Source: an uncultured Eubacterium sp. (GTDB taxonomy: Bacteria > Bacillota > Clostridia > Lachnospirales > Lachnospiraceae). From it: DNA of 34,272 nucleotides. The DNA lies in NCBI GenBank assembly GCA_910577295.1, contig CAJTLS010000009.1:1-34272 (forward strand), given 5' to 3'. Positions within the stretch are counted from its first letter, which is position 1, and each line of letters starts with the position of its first letter. Shown here piece by piece: positions 7,859 to 15,209 of the stretch. The position numbers and the translations under genes were made by a program. The notes beneath the pieces were generated by a model, which saw nothing but the letters and a program-made list of their open reading frames with translations, was not told the DNA's origin and ran no database searches.

Positions 7859-9037
7859 TTAGTGGTGGAACAGACGTATGCCCGTAAAGCTCATCACCAT
7901 GTTATGGCGATTGCAGGCATCTATACAATCCTTATCACGAATCGAGCCGCCCGGCTGAGCGATATATTTTACCCCGCTGCGATATGCTCTCTCAATATTA
8001 TCATCAAATGGGAAGAACGCATCCGAGCCAAGCGTCACGTCTTTGGCGTACTCAGACAACCACTTCTGTTTCTCCTCTTTCGTAAATACCGGCGGTTTTT
8101 CCGTGAAATATTTCTCCCAGCATCCATCTGCCAATACATCCATAAAATCTTCACCAATATAGTTATCAATCGCGTTGTCGCGCTCTGCCCGCTTCATGTC
8201 CTCTCTAAATGGAAGCCCCAACACCTGAGGAGACTGGCGTAACAGCCAATTATCCGCTTTCTGTCCCGCAAGACGGGTGCAGTGAATACGAGACTGCTGA
8301 CCGGCTCCGATACCGATTGCCTGCCCTCCCTTGACAAAACAAACAGAATTGGACTGTGTGTATTTGAGCGTAATCATGGCGACAGCCATATCTATCTTCG
8401 CCTGCTCCGGCAATTCTTTATTTTCCGTGACAATATTCGCGAAGAAATCATCATCAATCACTAATTCATTTCTTCCCTGCTCAAAAGTAATGCCAAATAC
8501 TTCTTTGTGCTCAACCGGATTTGGTACATAAGAAGAATCAATCTCAATAATCGCATAAGCGCCCTTTTTCTTTTCCTTTAAAAGTTCCAGCGCTTCCGGC
8601 TCATACCCCGGCGCAATAATACCATCTGAAAACTCCCGCTTAATCATTTTCGCCGCCGAAACGTCGCACACATCCGACAGAGCAATAAAATCTCCGTAAG
8701 AAGACATCCTGTCCGCACCGCGCGCTCTCGCATAAGCGGCCGCCAGAGGAGACAACTCGCCAAGGTCATCGACCCAGTAGATTTTCGCCTCCACCTCAGA
8801 CAATGGCAGGCCTACTGCCGCCCCTGCCGGCGAGACATGCTTAAACGAAGTAGCCGCCGGAAGCCCTGTAGCTCTCTTTAACTCGCTCACAAGCTGCCAT
8901 CCGTTAAAAGCATCTAAAAAATTAATATATCCCGGCTTGCCATTCAGCACCTTAATCGGCAGCTCGCCATCTTTCATATAAATTTTAGAAGGTTTCTGAT
9001 TTGGGTTACATCCATATTTTAATTCCAGTTCTTTCAT
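7859..9037 (-). CDS. purH: AICAR transformylase (stand-alone PurH C-terminal-type enzyme)
   Basis: This 392-residue protein covers only the formyltransferase half of the usual ~510-residue bifunctional PurH. Signatures are SFKHVSPAGAAVG, YTQSNSVCFVKGGQAIGIGAGQQSR and the C-terminal GGSIRDKDCIDACNRHNMVM...TGIRLFHH. It transfers a formyl group from 10-formyl-tetrahydrofolate to AICAR, giving FAICAR, the penultimate step of IMP synthesis. The IMP cyclohydrolase half is missing and is supplied by the PurO-like gene immediately upstream (gap 30 bases). This split arrangement is known from Clostridia and Archaea. It is controlled by the ZTP riboswitch, which senses the phosphorylated form of its own substrate. 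Confidence 0.93.
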   Translation of the reverse strand: MKELELKYGCNPNQKPSKIYMKDGELPIKVLNGKPGYINFLDAFNGWQLVSELKRATGLPAATSFKHVSPAGAAVGLPLSEVEAKIYWVDDLGELSPLAAAYARARGADRMSSYGDFIALSDVCDVSAAKMIKREFSDGIIAPGYEPEALELLKEKKKGAYAIIEIDSSYVPNPVEHKEVFGITFEQGRNELVIDDDFFANIVTENKELPEQAKIDMAVAMITLKYTQSNSVCFVKGGQAIGIGAGQQSRIHCTRLAGQKADNWLLRQSPQVLGLPFREDMKRAERDNAIDNYIGEDFMDVLADGCWEKYFTEKPPVFTKEEKQKWLSEYAKDVTLGSDAFFPFDDNIERAYRSGVKYIAQPGGSIRDKDCIDACNRHNMVMSFTGIRLFHH

Positions 9038-9067
9038 AACTATCCTCCATTCCGAAGCGTCTATGCA

Positions 9068-9784
9068 TTATGCCTGATTTTTATTTACAATATTTGTTTT
9101 ATATTCTCCAGTTTCAATATCAATATAGCGGACAAACAAAGATACTTTGTTATCCTCATTTAAGTTTTCCCAAAGCGTTTCGGTAAAAGAATCCATATCA
9201 TCACTCATCGCAACAAGCTTTGGCTCTCCCTCAAAACTTGGCAGCGGATCCCCGTCCTGCATGTAGGTATGAATAAAGTGCCCCTCTCCTGCTACCGGAT
9301 TACTGTACTGGAACGTATAACGGTTACAGGAAACCGGATTTCCCTGATTGCTTTTTAAAATCGACATCTCATACTGATACGTTCCCTTTTCCACCTTCAT
9401 CATGGCAGAGATACGCGGCGTATAGTTCGGAGCGTCCGGCTCAAATTCCCTCGTACGGAGAGCCTGCTCAAACGTTTGTTGCTTTTGCATCAACTCATAA
9501 ACCGTATCGGTCTGGTCGCCATTCGTTACTATCGTCGTATTGCCAAGAACGCGAACCGGCGCATAAATAATCAGACTGGGATCGCTCAGTTTGGAATCAT
9601 CAAACGCCTGTGTGCGAATCCCCTCGCCATCCTCAACAAAGATGCGGTTGCGGCTGTTTTCACTGCGCCCCATAATGAAATAGGCAGCTACGGCATACTT
9701 CCCGTTTGGCGATTTGCCAACGACAATCCCCCGTCCCGGATAAGGATTGCCTTTCAGCTCGTTTTCGAGTAAAATTGTGTTCAT
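9068..9784 (-). CDS. purO: PurO-like IMP cyclohydrolase
   Basis: This is a 238-residue protein from the ATG at 9782-9784, preceded by GGAGG. Earlier in-frame starts run through the riboswitch and are rejected. The N-terminal PYPGRGIVVGKSPNGKYAV and FIMGRSENSRNR match the IMP cyclohydrolase (PurO) family known from archaea and many Clostridia, where NTN-hydrolase-like enzymes close FAICAR to IMP. Its pairing with a transformylase-only PurH fits perfectly: together they perform the last two purine steps. First gene of the riboswitch-controlled operon. Confidence 0.85.
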   Translation of the reverse strand: MNTILLENELKGNPYPGRGIVVGKSPNGKYAVAAYFIMGRSENSRNRIFVEDGEGIRTQAFDDSKLSDPSLIIYAPVRVLGNTTIVTNGDQTDTVYELMQKQQTFEQALRTREFEPDAPNYTPRISAMMKVEKGTYQYEMSILKSNQGNPVSCNRYTFQYSNPVAGEGHFIHTYMQDGDPLPSFEGEPKLVAMSDDMDSFTETLWENLNEDNKVSLFVRYIDIETGEYKTNIVNKNQA

Positions 9785-9872
9785 CTTCTCTTTCCCTCCT
9801 GTTCTATTTTTTGTGTCCGTCAGCTCTTCTTCGTGTTTTTTGCTCCGCATAAGACACACTTTCTTATGAGAT

Positions 9873-9919
9873 AAAAAAAGACCATCTGGACAACCAAAGA
9901 AATGGTCACCCAGACGGTC
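9873..9919 (-). terminator. Intrinsic terminator forming the expression platform of the ZTP riboswitch
   Basis: On the minus strand 9903-9919 (GACCGTCTGGGTGACCA) pairs with 9880-9896 (TGGTTGTCCAGATGGTC) around a six-base loop, followed by seven T (9873-9879). The 5' arm includes the conserved CCGTCTGGG of the aptamer, so ligand binding and terminator formation are mutually exclusive. This predicts an ON switch: ZTP/ZMP binding lets purO-purH-bioB be transcribed. Confidence 0.88.
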
Positions 9920-9997
9920 GGCAATTCGTTTCCATCCATACTCCCCGTGAGTACTCTCACAAACAAAATGATTGTTTTTTCCGCCAGTCATATGGAA
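9908..9997 (-). promoter_or_regulatory. ZTP riboswitch (pfl motif)
   Basis: Read leftward from about 9997, the RNA has the two invariant blocks of the pfl/ZTP aptamer. The first is TGACTGGCG (9981-9990). The second is CCGACCGTCTGGG near 9908-9922, separated by a linker with a small stem (GAGAGTACTC) and GGGGAGTATGGATGG. ZTP and ZMP accumulate when 10-formyl-THF is short, and this class is known to control purH and folate genes. Here it sits directly before PurO and PurH with an overlapping terminator. Identified by eye, but block order, spacing and context all agree. Confidence 0.88.
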
Positions 9998-10005
9998 TTA
10001 CGTTT

Positions 10006-10034
10006 AGTATACTTCAATTGTTTTGAAAAAGCAA
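10006..10034 (-). promoter_or_regulatory. Promoter of the ZTP riboswitch-purO-purH-bioB operon
   Basis: TTGCTT (10029-10034) and TATACT (10006-10011) on the minus strand with a 17-base spacer. Transcription would start around 9999, right at the 5' edge of the riboswitch aptamer, which supports both calls. Confidence 0.7.
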
Positions 10035-10087
10035 GCCAAATATTACGAAAAAGTTTGCTTTCCCTTACTTTATATCCGGCAGCCGAA

Positions 10088-11392
10088 TCACAACACCCAT
10101 TCGCCATCTCGTATTTGATGAATTTGACTCTGATAAAATGCCTGAACCGCCTCTGTCATATATGGTAAATCTTTGCATCCTGCGGTTTCCACGGCGCTGT
10201 GCATCGCCAACTGGGGCAGTCCGATATCGAGCATCGGTACGCTGAATTGATGACTCAATAAATTCCCCAAAGTACTGCCTCCCGGCGCGTCTGCGCGATT
10301 GGCAAAACGCTGTATCGGAATCCCTTTCTTTTTGCACAGTTCAGAAAAGACTGCCGCTGTCATCCCTGTTGTCGTATATCGTTGACTTGCATTATACTTT
10401 ATAACAATTCCCCCGTTCAGAACAACCGGATATTCACTATCTGTCTTGGCCGGGAGATTTGGGTGCGTGGCATGTGCATTGTCTGCGCTGAGAAGCAGAC
10501 TGCTGTTTCTTGCCGCGGCCTGCTCCTCTTCTGACATATCCAATGCCCGTTCGATACGGCTCACAACATCCGGCAGAAAGGAGCCCATCGCTCCCTGTCT
10601 CGTCCCGCTTCCCACCTCTTCATTATCGAACATGCACCAGAAATTGATTTTCCTGCCGCTGTTTTGCTTATCGGTTTGTCTGCGGCAGGCAGACAAAAAA
10701 CCATTCAGACTGGCGTAAGCACACCCCAAATCATCAATGCCGTGCGCCATGTAAAATTCTTTGTCGACTCCCACCTGACAAGCTTTCTGCCTGACGGTGA
10801 GCACAACATCCATATCCAGTATGTCCGCAGGGCTCACATTGCTTTCTTCTGCAATCAGGGCGTGAATATCTTTTTCTTTACTGCCGTAGAGCGGCTGCAT
10901 ATCAATCTGCGGATTGTAGGCATACCCTTTATTGATTTCCCGATTCATATGAACGGAAAGATTCGGAATCACAAACATATCCCTATCCGGAGCAATGAGC
11001 TGTGTACGGACGCCCTCTGCCGTGCGCACCGTGACGCGGCCGGCCATCCCCAGCGGACGGTCAAGCCAACTGGCATGAATCATGCCGCCATAACCCTCTG
11101 TCTCCGCCCGCGCATAGTATTTCCCCTCCATCTTTGTTTTCTTAATACGGTAGGTGGGCGAATCACTATGCGCAGCCGTAAGATGATAAAATTCCGGTTT
11201 CTCTTCAGGCATCCGGAACGCTATGATACTCGATTCGTTACGGGTAACATAGTAGCGCTCTCCCGACTGCAGATTCCACTCCGCCATTTCTGACAGCGGA
11301 TGAAATCCCTCCTGCTCCATTCTCTGCGCCGCCTCTCTGACCGCGTGAAAAGGACTTAGCGCGGCGTCCAAAAACTCGAAAAATTGTCTCAT
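10088..11392 (-). CDS. M18 family aminopeptidase (aspartyl aminopeptidase type)
   Basis: This 434-residue protein starts at the ATG of MRQFFEF (11390-11392), with AAGGAAG about 10 bases upstream. Two earlier ATGs sit at the predicted transcription start and have no site. Metal-site motifs run in the M18 order: TAAHSDSPTYRIK, GIDDLGCAYA, FDNEEVGSGTRQGA, LSADNAHATHPN and a C-terminal MHSAVETAG. M18 enzymes are cytosolic dodecameric Zn peptidases that remove N-terminal acidic (Asp/Glu) or related residues. It has its own promoter and is divergent from the glycosyltransferase gene. No unusual features. Confidence 0.92.
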   Translation of the reverse strand: MRQFFEFLDAALSPFHAVREAAQRMEQEGFHPLSEMAEWNLQSGERYYVTRNESSIIAFRMPEEKPEFYHLTAAHSDSPTYRIKKTKMEGKYYARAETEGYGGMIHASWLDRPLGMAGRVTVRTAEGVRTQLIAPDRDMFVIPNLSVHMNREINKGYAYNPQIDMQPLYGSKEKDIHALIAEESNVSPADILDMDVVLTVRQKACQVGVDKEFYMAHGIDDLGCAYASLNGFLSACRRQTDKQNSGRKINFWCMFDNEEVGSGTRQGAMGSFLPDVVSRIERALDMSEEEQAAARNSSLLLSADNAHATHPNLPAKTDSEYPVVLNGGIVIKYNASQRYTTTGMTAAVFSELCKKKGIPIQRFANRADAPGGSTLGNLLSHQFSVPMLDIGLPQLAMHSAVETAGCKDLPYMTEAVQAFYQSQIHQIRDGEWVL

Positions 11393-11428
11393 AACAATAT
11401 TGCTTCCTTTCTTTGCCATCATATTGGT

Positions 11429-11457
11429 AGTATATCAAATTTAATTGTTTTTTACAA
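11429..11457 (-). promoter_or_regulatory. Promoter of the M18 aminopeptidase gene
   Basis: TTGTAA (11452-11457), 17-base spacer, TATACT (11429-11434) on the minus strand. It overlaps the rightward promoter at 11445-11473, so the two polymerases would compete. Confidence 0.65.
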
Positions 11458-11473
11458 CGACGTGTGCTACACT
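11445..11473 (+). promoter_or_regulatory. Promoter of the CgeB-like glycosyltransferase gene
   Basis: TTGTTT (11445-11450), 17-base spacer, TACACT (11468-11473) on the plus strand. Its -35 region is shared with the leftward promoter of the aminopeptidase gene. The leader would be about 45 bases. Confidence 0.5.
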
Positions 11474-11526
11474 GAGAAAAGATGATTGCGATTTCACCGA
11501 TTATGAATGATACAAAGGAGATAGAT

Positions 11527-12699
11527 ATGCGTATATTATATTTTGACTGGAATTCTTTCTGCCGCAAAGATGTTTTAGACAGCTTTACCGCACTTGGTCA
11601 TTCTTACGTGTTATGCGAACTGCCGGAACGGGCGCGCATGCTCGGGCTCGGCGCCTCTACCATCGGGCAGTTATATGAAGAAATAAAAAAAGACAACTAT
11701 CACTGTGTCTTTACTATGAATTATTTCCCTATGGTTTCAGAAGCTTGTCAAAAGGCAGGCATTCCCTATCTGTCATGGATATATGACAATCCTTACATGA
11801 AAGGATATTCCATCAATATTATCAATTCCTGCAACTATATCTTTACCTTTGACAGCGCCATGTATGAAGAACTCGCCGCCCAAGGGGTGCAAACGGTGTA
11901 CTACGCCCCGATGGCGGCCAATCCGGACAGAATAGCAGCGCTGACTGCCAGCGGTAATCCTCATAAGTACGATATTTCTTTTGTCGGCGCTCTCTATAAC
12001 GAAGACCACAATTTTTATGATGAGTTCACAGCAAATGCAGCCAAAAACAACAAGCAATATTATATCGGCTATGTTGACGCGCTCATACAGACCCAGCTTC
12101 ATTTATATGGTACCGACATATTAACCCCAATCCCAAAGGAAATTATCGACGCGAAGTTCGCGTCTGTGAATGAGTGGACGGAAACCAACTCCTACTTTAC
12201 AACACCGGAGCGAATCTTTGCCGACAGCGTGCTCTGCCGCAAAATAACCGCATTGGAACGGGAGCAGTTACTGTCGCAATTATCCTCTGTACACCACGTC
12301 GATTTATTTACAAGATATAAAGAGGCAACCGTCGGCTCCTGCCACAACCACGGATATGTTGACTATACAACGGAAATGCCGAAAGTATTTGCCGGCTCAC
12401 GAATCAATCTCAATATCACGCTTAAAAGTATCCGCCGCGGTATTCCCCTGCGGGCAATGGAAATCATGGGCGCCGGCGGTTTCTTATTGACAAACTACCA
12501 GTCCGACTTTCTTATGCACTTTGAAGCACAAAAAGACTTTGTCTACTATGAAGATATGAATGACGCCGTGGAAAAAGCAATGTACTATCTGCAGCACGAA
12601 GACGAACGCGCCCAAATTGCCGCCAACGGTCTGCGGAAAATTCGGGAGGCTCATACATATGAAATCCGTATTGATGAAATGCTTTCACTTCTTCGATGA
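11527..12699 (+). CDS. CgeB-like glycosyltransferase (DUF3880 plus glycosyl transferase 1 domain)
   Basis: This is a 390-residue protein from the ATG at 11527, with AAAGGAG 8 bases upstream. The N-terminal half (MRILYFDWNSFCRKD, FTMNYFPMVSEACQKAGIPYLSWIYDNP, YIFTFDS) matches the DUF3880 region. The C-terminal half (CHNHGYVDYTTEMPKVFAGSRINLNITL, RGIPLRAMEIMGAGGFLLTNYQSD) matches the CgeB-type glycosyl transferase group 1 domain. Such proteins are predicted GT-B enzymes, named after a Bacillus spore-surface gene. Acceptor and donor are unknown. It is a single gene, not linked to the polysaccharide locus on the right. Confidence 0.85.
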   Translation: MRILYFDWNSFCRKDVLDSFTALGHSYVLCELPERARMLGLGASTIGQLYEEIKKDNYHCVFTMNYFPMVSEACQKAGIPYLSWIYDNPYMKGYSINIINSCNYIFTFDSAMYEELAAQGVQTVYYAPMAANPDRIAALTASGNPHKYDISFVGALYNEDHNFYDEFTANAAKNNKQYYIGYVDALIQTQLHLYGTDILTPIPKEIIDAKFASVNEWTETNSYFTTPERIFADSVLCRKITALEREQLLSQLSSVHHVDLFTRYKEATVGSCHNHGYVDYTTEMPKVFAGSRINLNITLKSIRRGIPLRAMEIMGAGGFLLTNYQSDFLMHFEAQKDFVYYEDMNDAVEKAMYYLQHEDERAQIAANGLRKIREAHTYEIRIDEMLSLLR

Positions 12700-12769
12700 C
12701 TTGGAATAACTGGTCAATCATCATTCTCCGATGTTTATTCGCTGAATTTATAACCGGCAAACATGGTTT

Positions 12770-13405
12770 TTATTTTATTAGCTGACCTATGAAATAAAAG
12801 CCATTTGATTTGTTGCCATTCATTGTCGTAAATATCAAATGTCGGTACTCCTGCTCCGAAAAATCTTTTAAAAGCTGTTTTACCCATGTTTCATCATGGT
12901 GTCGGCATACGGCTCCCTCCGACAGTTCAAATACACCATAGACCCCATAGACTTCTTTGAATTTTTCATATCTTAAAAGATTGCGTTCATCTGTATTCAG
13001 CAAAAAATCATTGACATACAAAATTCCCTGTGGTTTTAATACCCGCTTAATTTCTGTCAATAGTTCTTTTTGCTCCTCATTTGTTCGTATGCATGTTAAA
13101 ACTGCAAAAAGAATTATAGCGTCAATGCTTGCGTCCGGCAGGGAAATTTTAGTGTCTTTCTTTACCCGCAAATCAAGATACGGAAACTGCTGTTTTCCCC
13201 GTTCAATCATACCTCTTGAAAAATCTATACCAATCAGGTTGCGATATCCGGTATGATATAACTCATCAAGCGTTCTCCCATATCCGCAGCCAACATCAAG
13301 GATTATGCTATCCTTTTTTACATATTTTGAAAATTCCCCAGCTTGGAATGGAGTAGTAAATTCCTTTTTCTTTGATACGCTGTTCCAATATTCCTCTTGT
13401 TTCAT
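12770..13405 (-). CDS. Class I SAM-dependent methyltransferase
   Basis: This is a 211-residue protein from the ATG at 13403-13405, with GGAGG 10 bases upstream. The SAM-binding motif I is ILDVGCGYGRTLDEL, followed by LIGIDFSRGMIERG (motif II) and DAIILFAVLTCI (motif IV region), then RVLKPQGILYVNDF. This is the UbiE/SmtA-like small-molecule methyltransferase fold. The substrate cannot be told. It is probably monocistronic, in convergent orientation with the glycosyltransferase gene. Confidence 0.85.
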   Translation of the reverse strand: MKQEEYWNSVSKKKEFTTPFQAGEFSKYVKKDSIILDVGCGYGRTLDELYHTGYRNLIGIDFSRGMIERGKQQFPYLDLRVKKDTKISLPDASIDAIILFAVLTCIRTNEEQKELLTEIKRVLKPQGILYVNDFLLNTDERNLLRYEKFKEVYGVYGVFELSEGAVCRHHDETWVKQLLKDFSEQEYRHLIFTTMNGNKSNGFYFIGQLIK

Positions 13406-13522
13406 TTTCAGTCGACCTCCTTTTTCCTGAATTATACAATAATCTGTTATGAGAAATCTCATACTGATGGAGAGGCATATAAGTATGCGTATTAACGATT
13501 GTGCTATGTGCGTTTTTATTTA

Positions 13523-14143
13523 CTACCGCTTCCTTTTCTTTCTGACAAAAGGCACGGAAGCGCCGACAGCAACTGCACAAAAAGCAAGGATTACATACAT
13601 ACGGGTTTTCCACGCTGTGTCCTCCTCTTGGGTTCCGCATTTTTCCACTTCTTCCTCCTGTGTCACACTTTTCGCGAGAGGGGAGGCAGACGGAGCCGCC
13701 TGCTGTTTCTGTTCTTCCTGCTGTTTCTTGTCCGCAGTCGGCGTCTCTGGTTCCGCCGTAACTTTATTACTCTTATCTGCAGACTTCTTCACGGACTTTT
13801 TTGCAGATTTCTTTTTCTTACTCTTCTTCTTTGATGTTTTCTTCTTTTTCTTGCCATTCTTATCTTTTGAGGACGATTTGCCAAGCGTCTTTTCAACACG
13901 CTTCTGCTCCTCTTCGCTCAATTTGAGTTTTCCGCTCTGATAGTCGCTGTAAGCCTGATAAGCCCCCTCCATCGTAGGCGGATAGCCATGCGCAGACAAC
14001 CATGCTTTGGCCTGCTGTTTCTGCTCCTCCGTATAAGCCTTTGTAACCGTCGCCGGACTATTTACCGTCCGGCAGATACAGCCTGCCAATACAAACAAGA
14101 ATGCTAGCAGAATAATACTTTTCCTCTTCCCATTATTTTTCAT
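13523..14143 (-). CDS. Lys-rich putative lipoprotein with a C-terminal membrane anchor
   Basis: This is a 206-residue protein from the ATG at 14141-14143 behind GGGAGGA. It has a signal sequence with a lipobox (FVLAGC), then a small helical region (~35-80: EEQKQQAKAWLSAHGYPPTMEGAYQAY...). A long low-complexity Lys/Ser tract (~90-125, runs of K up to five) and a Glu/Gln/Pro-rich stretch follow. A hydrophobic segment (~180-198) and a basic tail (RKKRKR) end it. Lipid anchoring at one end plus a membrane helix at the other is unusual. The basic tract may contact teichoic acids, membrane lipid or nucleic acid. The upstream small ORF overlaps its start and matches the vanZ 3' end, suggesting that a vanZ gene once preceded it. 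Confidence 0.7.
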   Translation of the reverse strand: MKNNGKRKSIILLAFLFVLAGCICRTVNSPATVTKAYTEEQKQQAKAWLSAHGYPPTMEGAYQAYSDYQSGKLKLSEEEQKRVEKTLGKSSSKDKNGKKKKKTSKKKSKKKKSAKKSVKKSADKSNKVTAEPETPTADKKQQEEQKQQAAPSASPLAKSVTQEEEVEKCGTQEEDTAWKTRMYVILAFCAVAVGASVPFVRKKRKR

Positions 14144-14258
14144 CGCTTCCTCCCGTCTTATAAGCATAAATCCACAAAAATCCCCGCATTTCCGGACAAA
14201 TGTGGTGCAAATGGTATAGGCAATCAACATATCCTGAAGCCAATTCATAAAATTTCAT
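14133..14258 (-). CDS. 41-residue small ORF whose tail duplicates the VanZ C-terminus
   Basis: The ATG at 14256-14258 has AGGGTGG a few bases upstream. The protein begins MKFYELASGYVDCLYHL and ends MRGFLWIYAYKTGGSDEK. The last 17 residues match the end of the VanZ protein at 16592-17140 (RGFLWIHSCKTGGSD). Its stop lies 11 bases inside the lipoprotein gene, so translation could be coupled. I regard it as a join of new sequence to a vanZ remnant; whether it is expressed is unknown. Confidence 0.4.
   Translation of the reverse strand: MKFYELASGYVDCLYHLHHICPEMRGFLWIYAYKTGGSDEK
14142..14188. repeat. Duplicated vanZ 3'-end segment, copy A
   Basis: 47 bases matching 16607-16653 at 42 positions by my alignment, same orientation. 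It contains the end of VanZ and the ribosome binding site used by the lipoprotein gene. Confidence 0.8.
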
Positions 14259-14283
14259 TACCACCCTAACCCTCTTATAGTTA

Positions 14284-14306
14284 AATGGGGCGGAAACCGC
14301 CCCATT
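14284..14306 (-). terminator. Perfect GC-rich hairpin in the leader of the small ORF/lipoprotein
   Basis: AATGGGGCGG (14284-14293) pairs perfectly with CCGCCCCATT (14297-14306) around a three-base loop. On the minus strand it is followed by TTAACTAT, a weak U-tract. It lies between the promoter at 14409-14437 and the genes, so it is either an attenuator or the end of a short RNA. Confidence 0.6.
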
Positions 14307-14403
14307 GTTAAAATTGCACTTCAAGTGGCGAAACACTCACTTATAACCGTCTCACTTTGGGTGGAGATACACCTGCTGTTAAGTTACCAGCACTTAACTT
14401 CTA
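14307..14403 (-). other. Structured leader or short RNA, unidentified
   Basis: Between the promoter (14409-14437) and the GC-rich hairpin (14284-14306) the minus-strand RNA can form GTTAAGT/ACTTAAC (7 bp, loop 7), GGTG/CACC and AAGTG/CACTT hairpins. It could be a regulatory leader with an attenuator, or a ~120-base small RNA. It matches no riboswitch class I know. On the plus strand the same segment has a 30-codon protein-like open stretch ending at 14403 (ETLTYNRLTLGGDTPAVKL), so a remnant of a lost gene is an alternative. Confidence 0.35.
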
Positions 14404-14408
14404 GTTAT

Positions 14409-14437
14409 AGTATACGCAATCTAAAATTAAATAGCAA
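14409..14437 (-). promoter_or_regulatory. Promoter upstream of the structured leader and lipoprotein
   Basis: TTGCTA (14432-14437), 17-base spacer, TATACT (14409-14414) on the minus strand. Transcription would start near 14402, at the edge of the first hairpin of the leader. Confidence 0.6.
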
Positions 14438-14468
14438 CTATTTTTTATTCATTGATTTCACATCAAAA

Positions 14469-14522
14469 ATCCCCACATGGTACGCCTGTCCGGAAGTGAG
14501 TTCTTGTCAGAAGTAGATTTTC
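14469..14522. repeat. Duplicated vanZ 5'-end segment, copy C
   Basis: 54 bases matching 17131-17184 at 52 positions by my alignment, same orientation. In this copy the first VanZ codons (ATG TGG GGA) run straight into a stop. Nearby TTTCTTTAAA also resembles the region beyond 17184. Confidence 0.85.
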
Positions 14523-14612
14523 TTTCTTTAAATTTGCAATAAAAAGCAGCTATGGTTTTAACACACATAACTGCCTATCATATTCTTTTAAACTCTGGCA
14601 TTATTTATAGCA

Positions 14613-15173
14613 CTACTTAAAAAACTGTTGTATAACTATCTCCCATAAGTATGTCGCCGCTATACTTGCCACTACACCTATCAAAAAACCAATAATGCCA
14701 TTTACCAAAGTAACTCTACGATATTTGAATTTCGCCTTTAAAATCAACTTCCTTTTTTTATCAATCAACTTAAATATCTTATCATATTTAATTGTTGATT
14801 CCTGTAGCATCTCACACGATTTGGCAATATTCTTTGATTCCATGCTCCTTGCCTCAGAAAAGATTCTCTCTCCCTCATCTTCTAAATCAAGTATCGTTTC
14901 CCAAAAATTCCCGTCATTTATATTCTGCAAATCATATTTACTATATTTTTTCTTCCAACGTACAAACTCACGCTTTTTATAATCACTGACATATTTGTAT
15001 GTATCTAACTTGATTCTATTAAAATGGTTTTCTGCTTTCTGAATATTTTCTTCTTTATATTGCTCTGTTGCATCTTCCTCATAACATCTGGAAACATGGT
15101 CAAAGACATCGCGAAATTCCTTTAATAAGCCTTTAGGAAATCTATGAAATTTACGCTCAACATAGAATGTCAA
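14613..15173 (-). CDS. Hypothetical tail-anchored helical protein; 3' part of a split gene
   Basis: 186 codons from a TTG with no clear ribosome site. The product is charged and largely helical (EEDATEQYKEENIQKAENHF, LDLEDEGERIFSEARSMESK), with one C-terminal membrane segment (~160-180: NGIIGFLIGVVASIAATYL). I do not recognise the family. The same frame stays open and protein-like above the TTG (YVEYQNDIKPL...) up to a TAA at 15210-15212, and directly beyond it lies the 87-codon ORF in the same frame. The two probably once formed one ~285-residue protein. The low GC of the pair suggests acquired DNA. Confidence 0.55.
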   Translation of the reverse strand: MTFYVERKFHRFPKGLLKEFRDVFDHVSRCYEEDATEQYKEENIQKAENHFNRIKLDTYKYVSDYKKREFVRWKKKYSKYDLQNINDGNFWETILDLEDEGERIFSEARSMESKNIAKSCEMLQESTIKYDKIFKLIDKKRKLILKAKFKYRRVTLVNGIIGFLIGVVASIAATYLWEIVIQQFFK

Positions 15174-15209
15174 AGGCTTAATATCATTTTGATATTCTAC
15201 ATATAACAG

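Noticed and set aside
9785..9991. N-terminal extension of the PurO-like protein (~69 residues)
   Set aside because: It translates through the ZTP aptamer and terminator; a strong GGAGG site marks the internal ATG at 9784.
13499..13940. Plus-strand open frames rich in Phe, Leu and Ser opposite the lipoprotein
   Set aside because: They are the antisense of Lys/Glu-rich codons in the lipoprotein gene and have no ribosome site.
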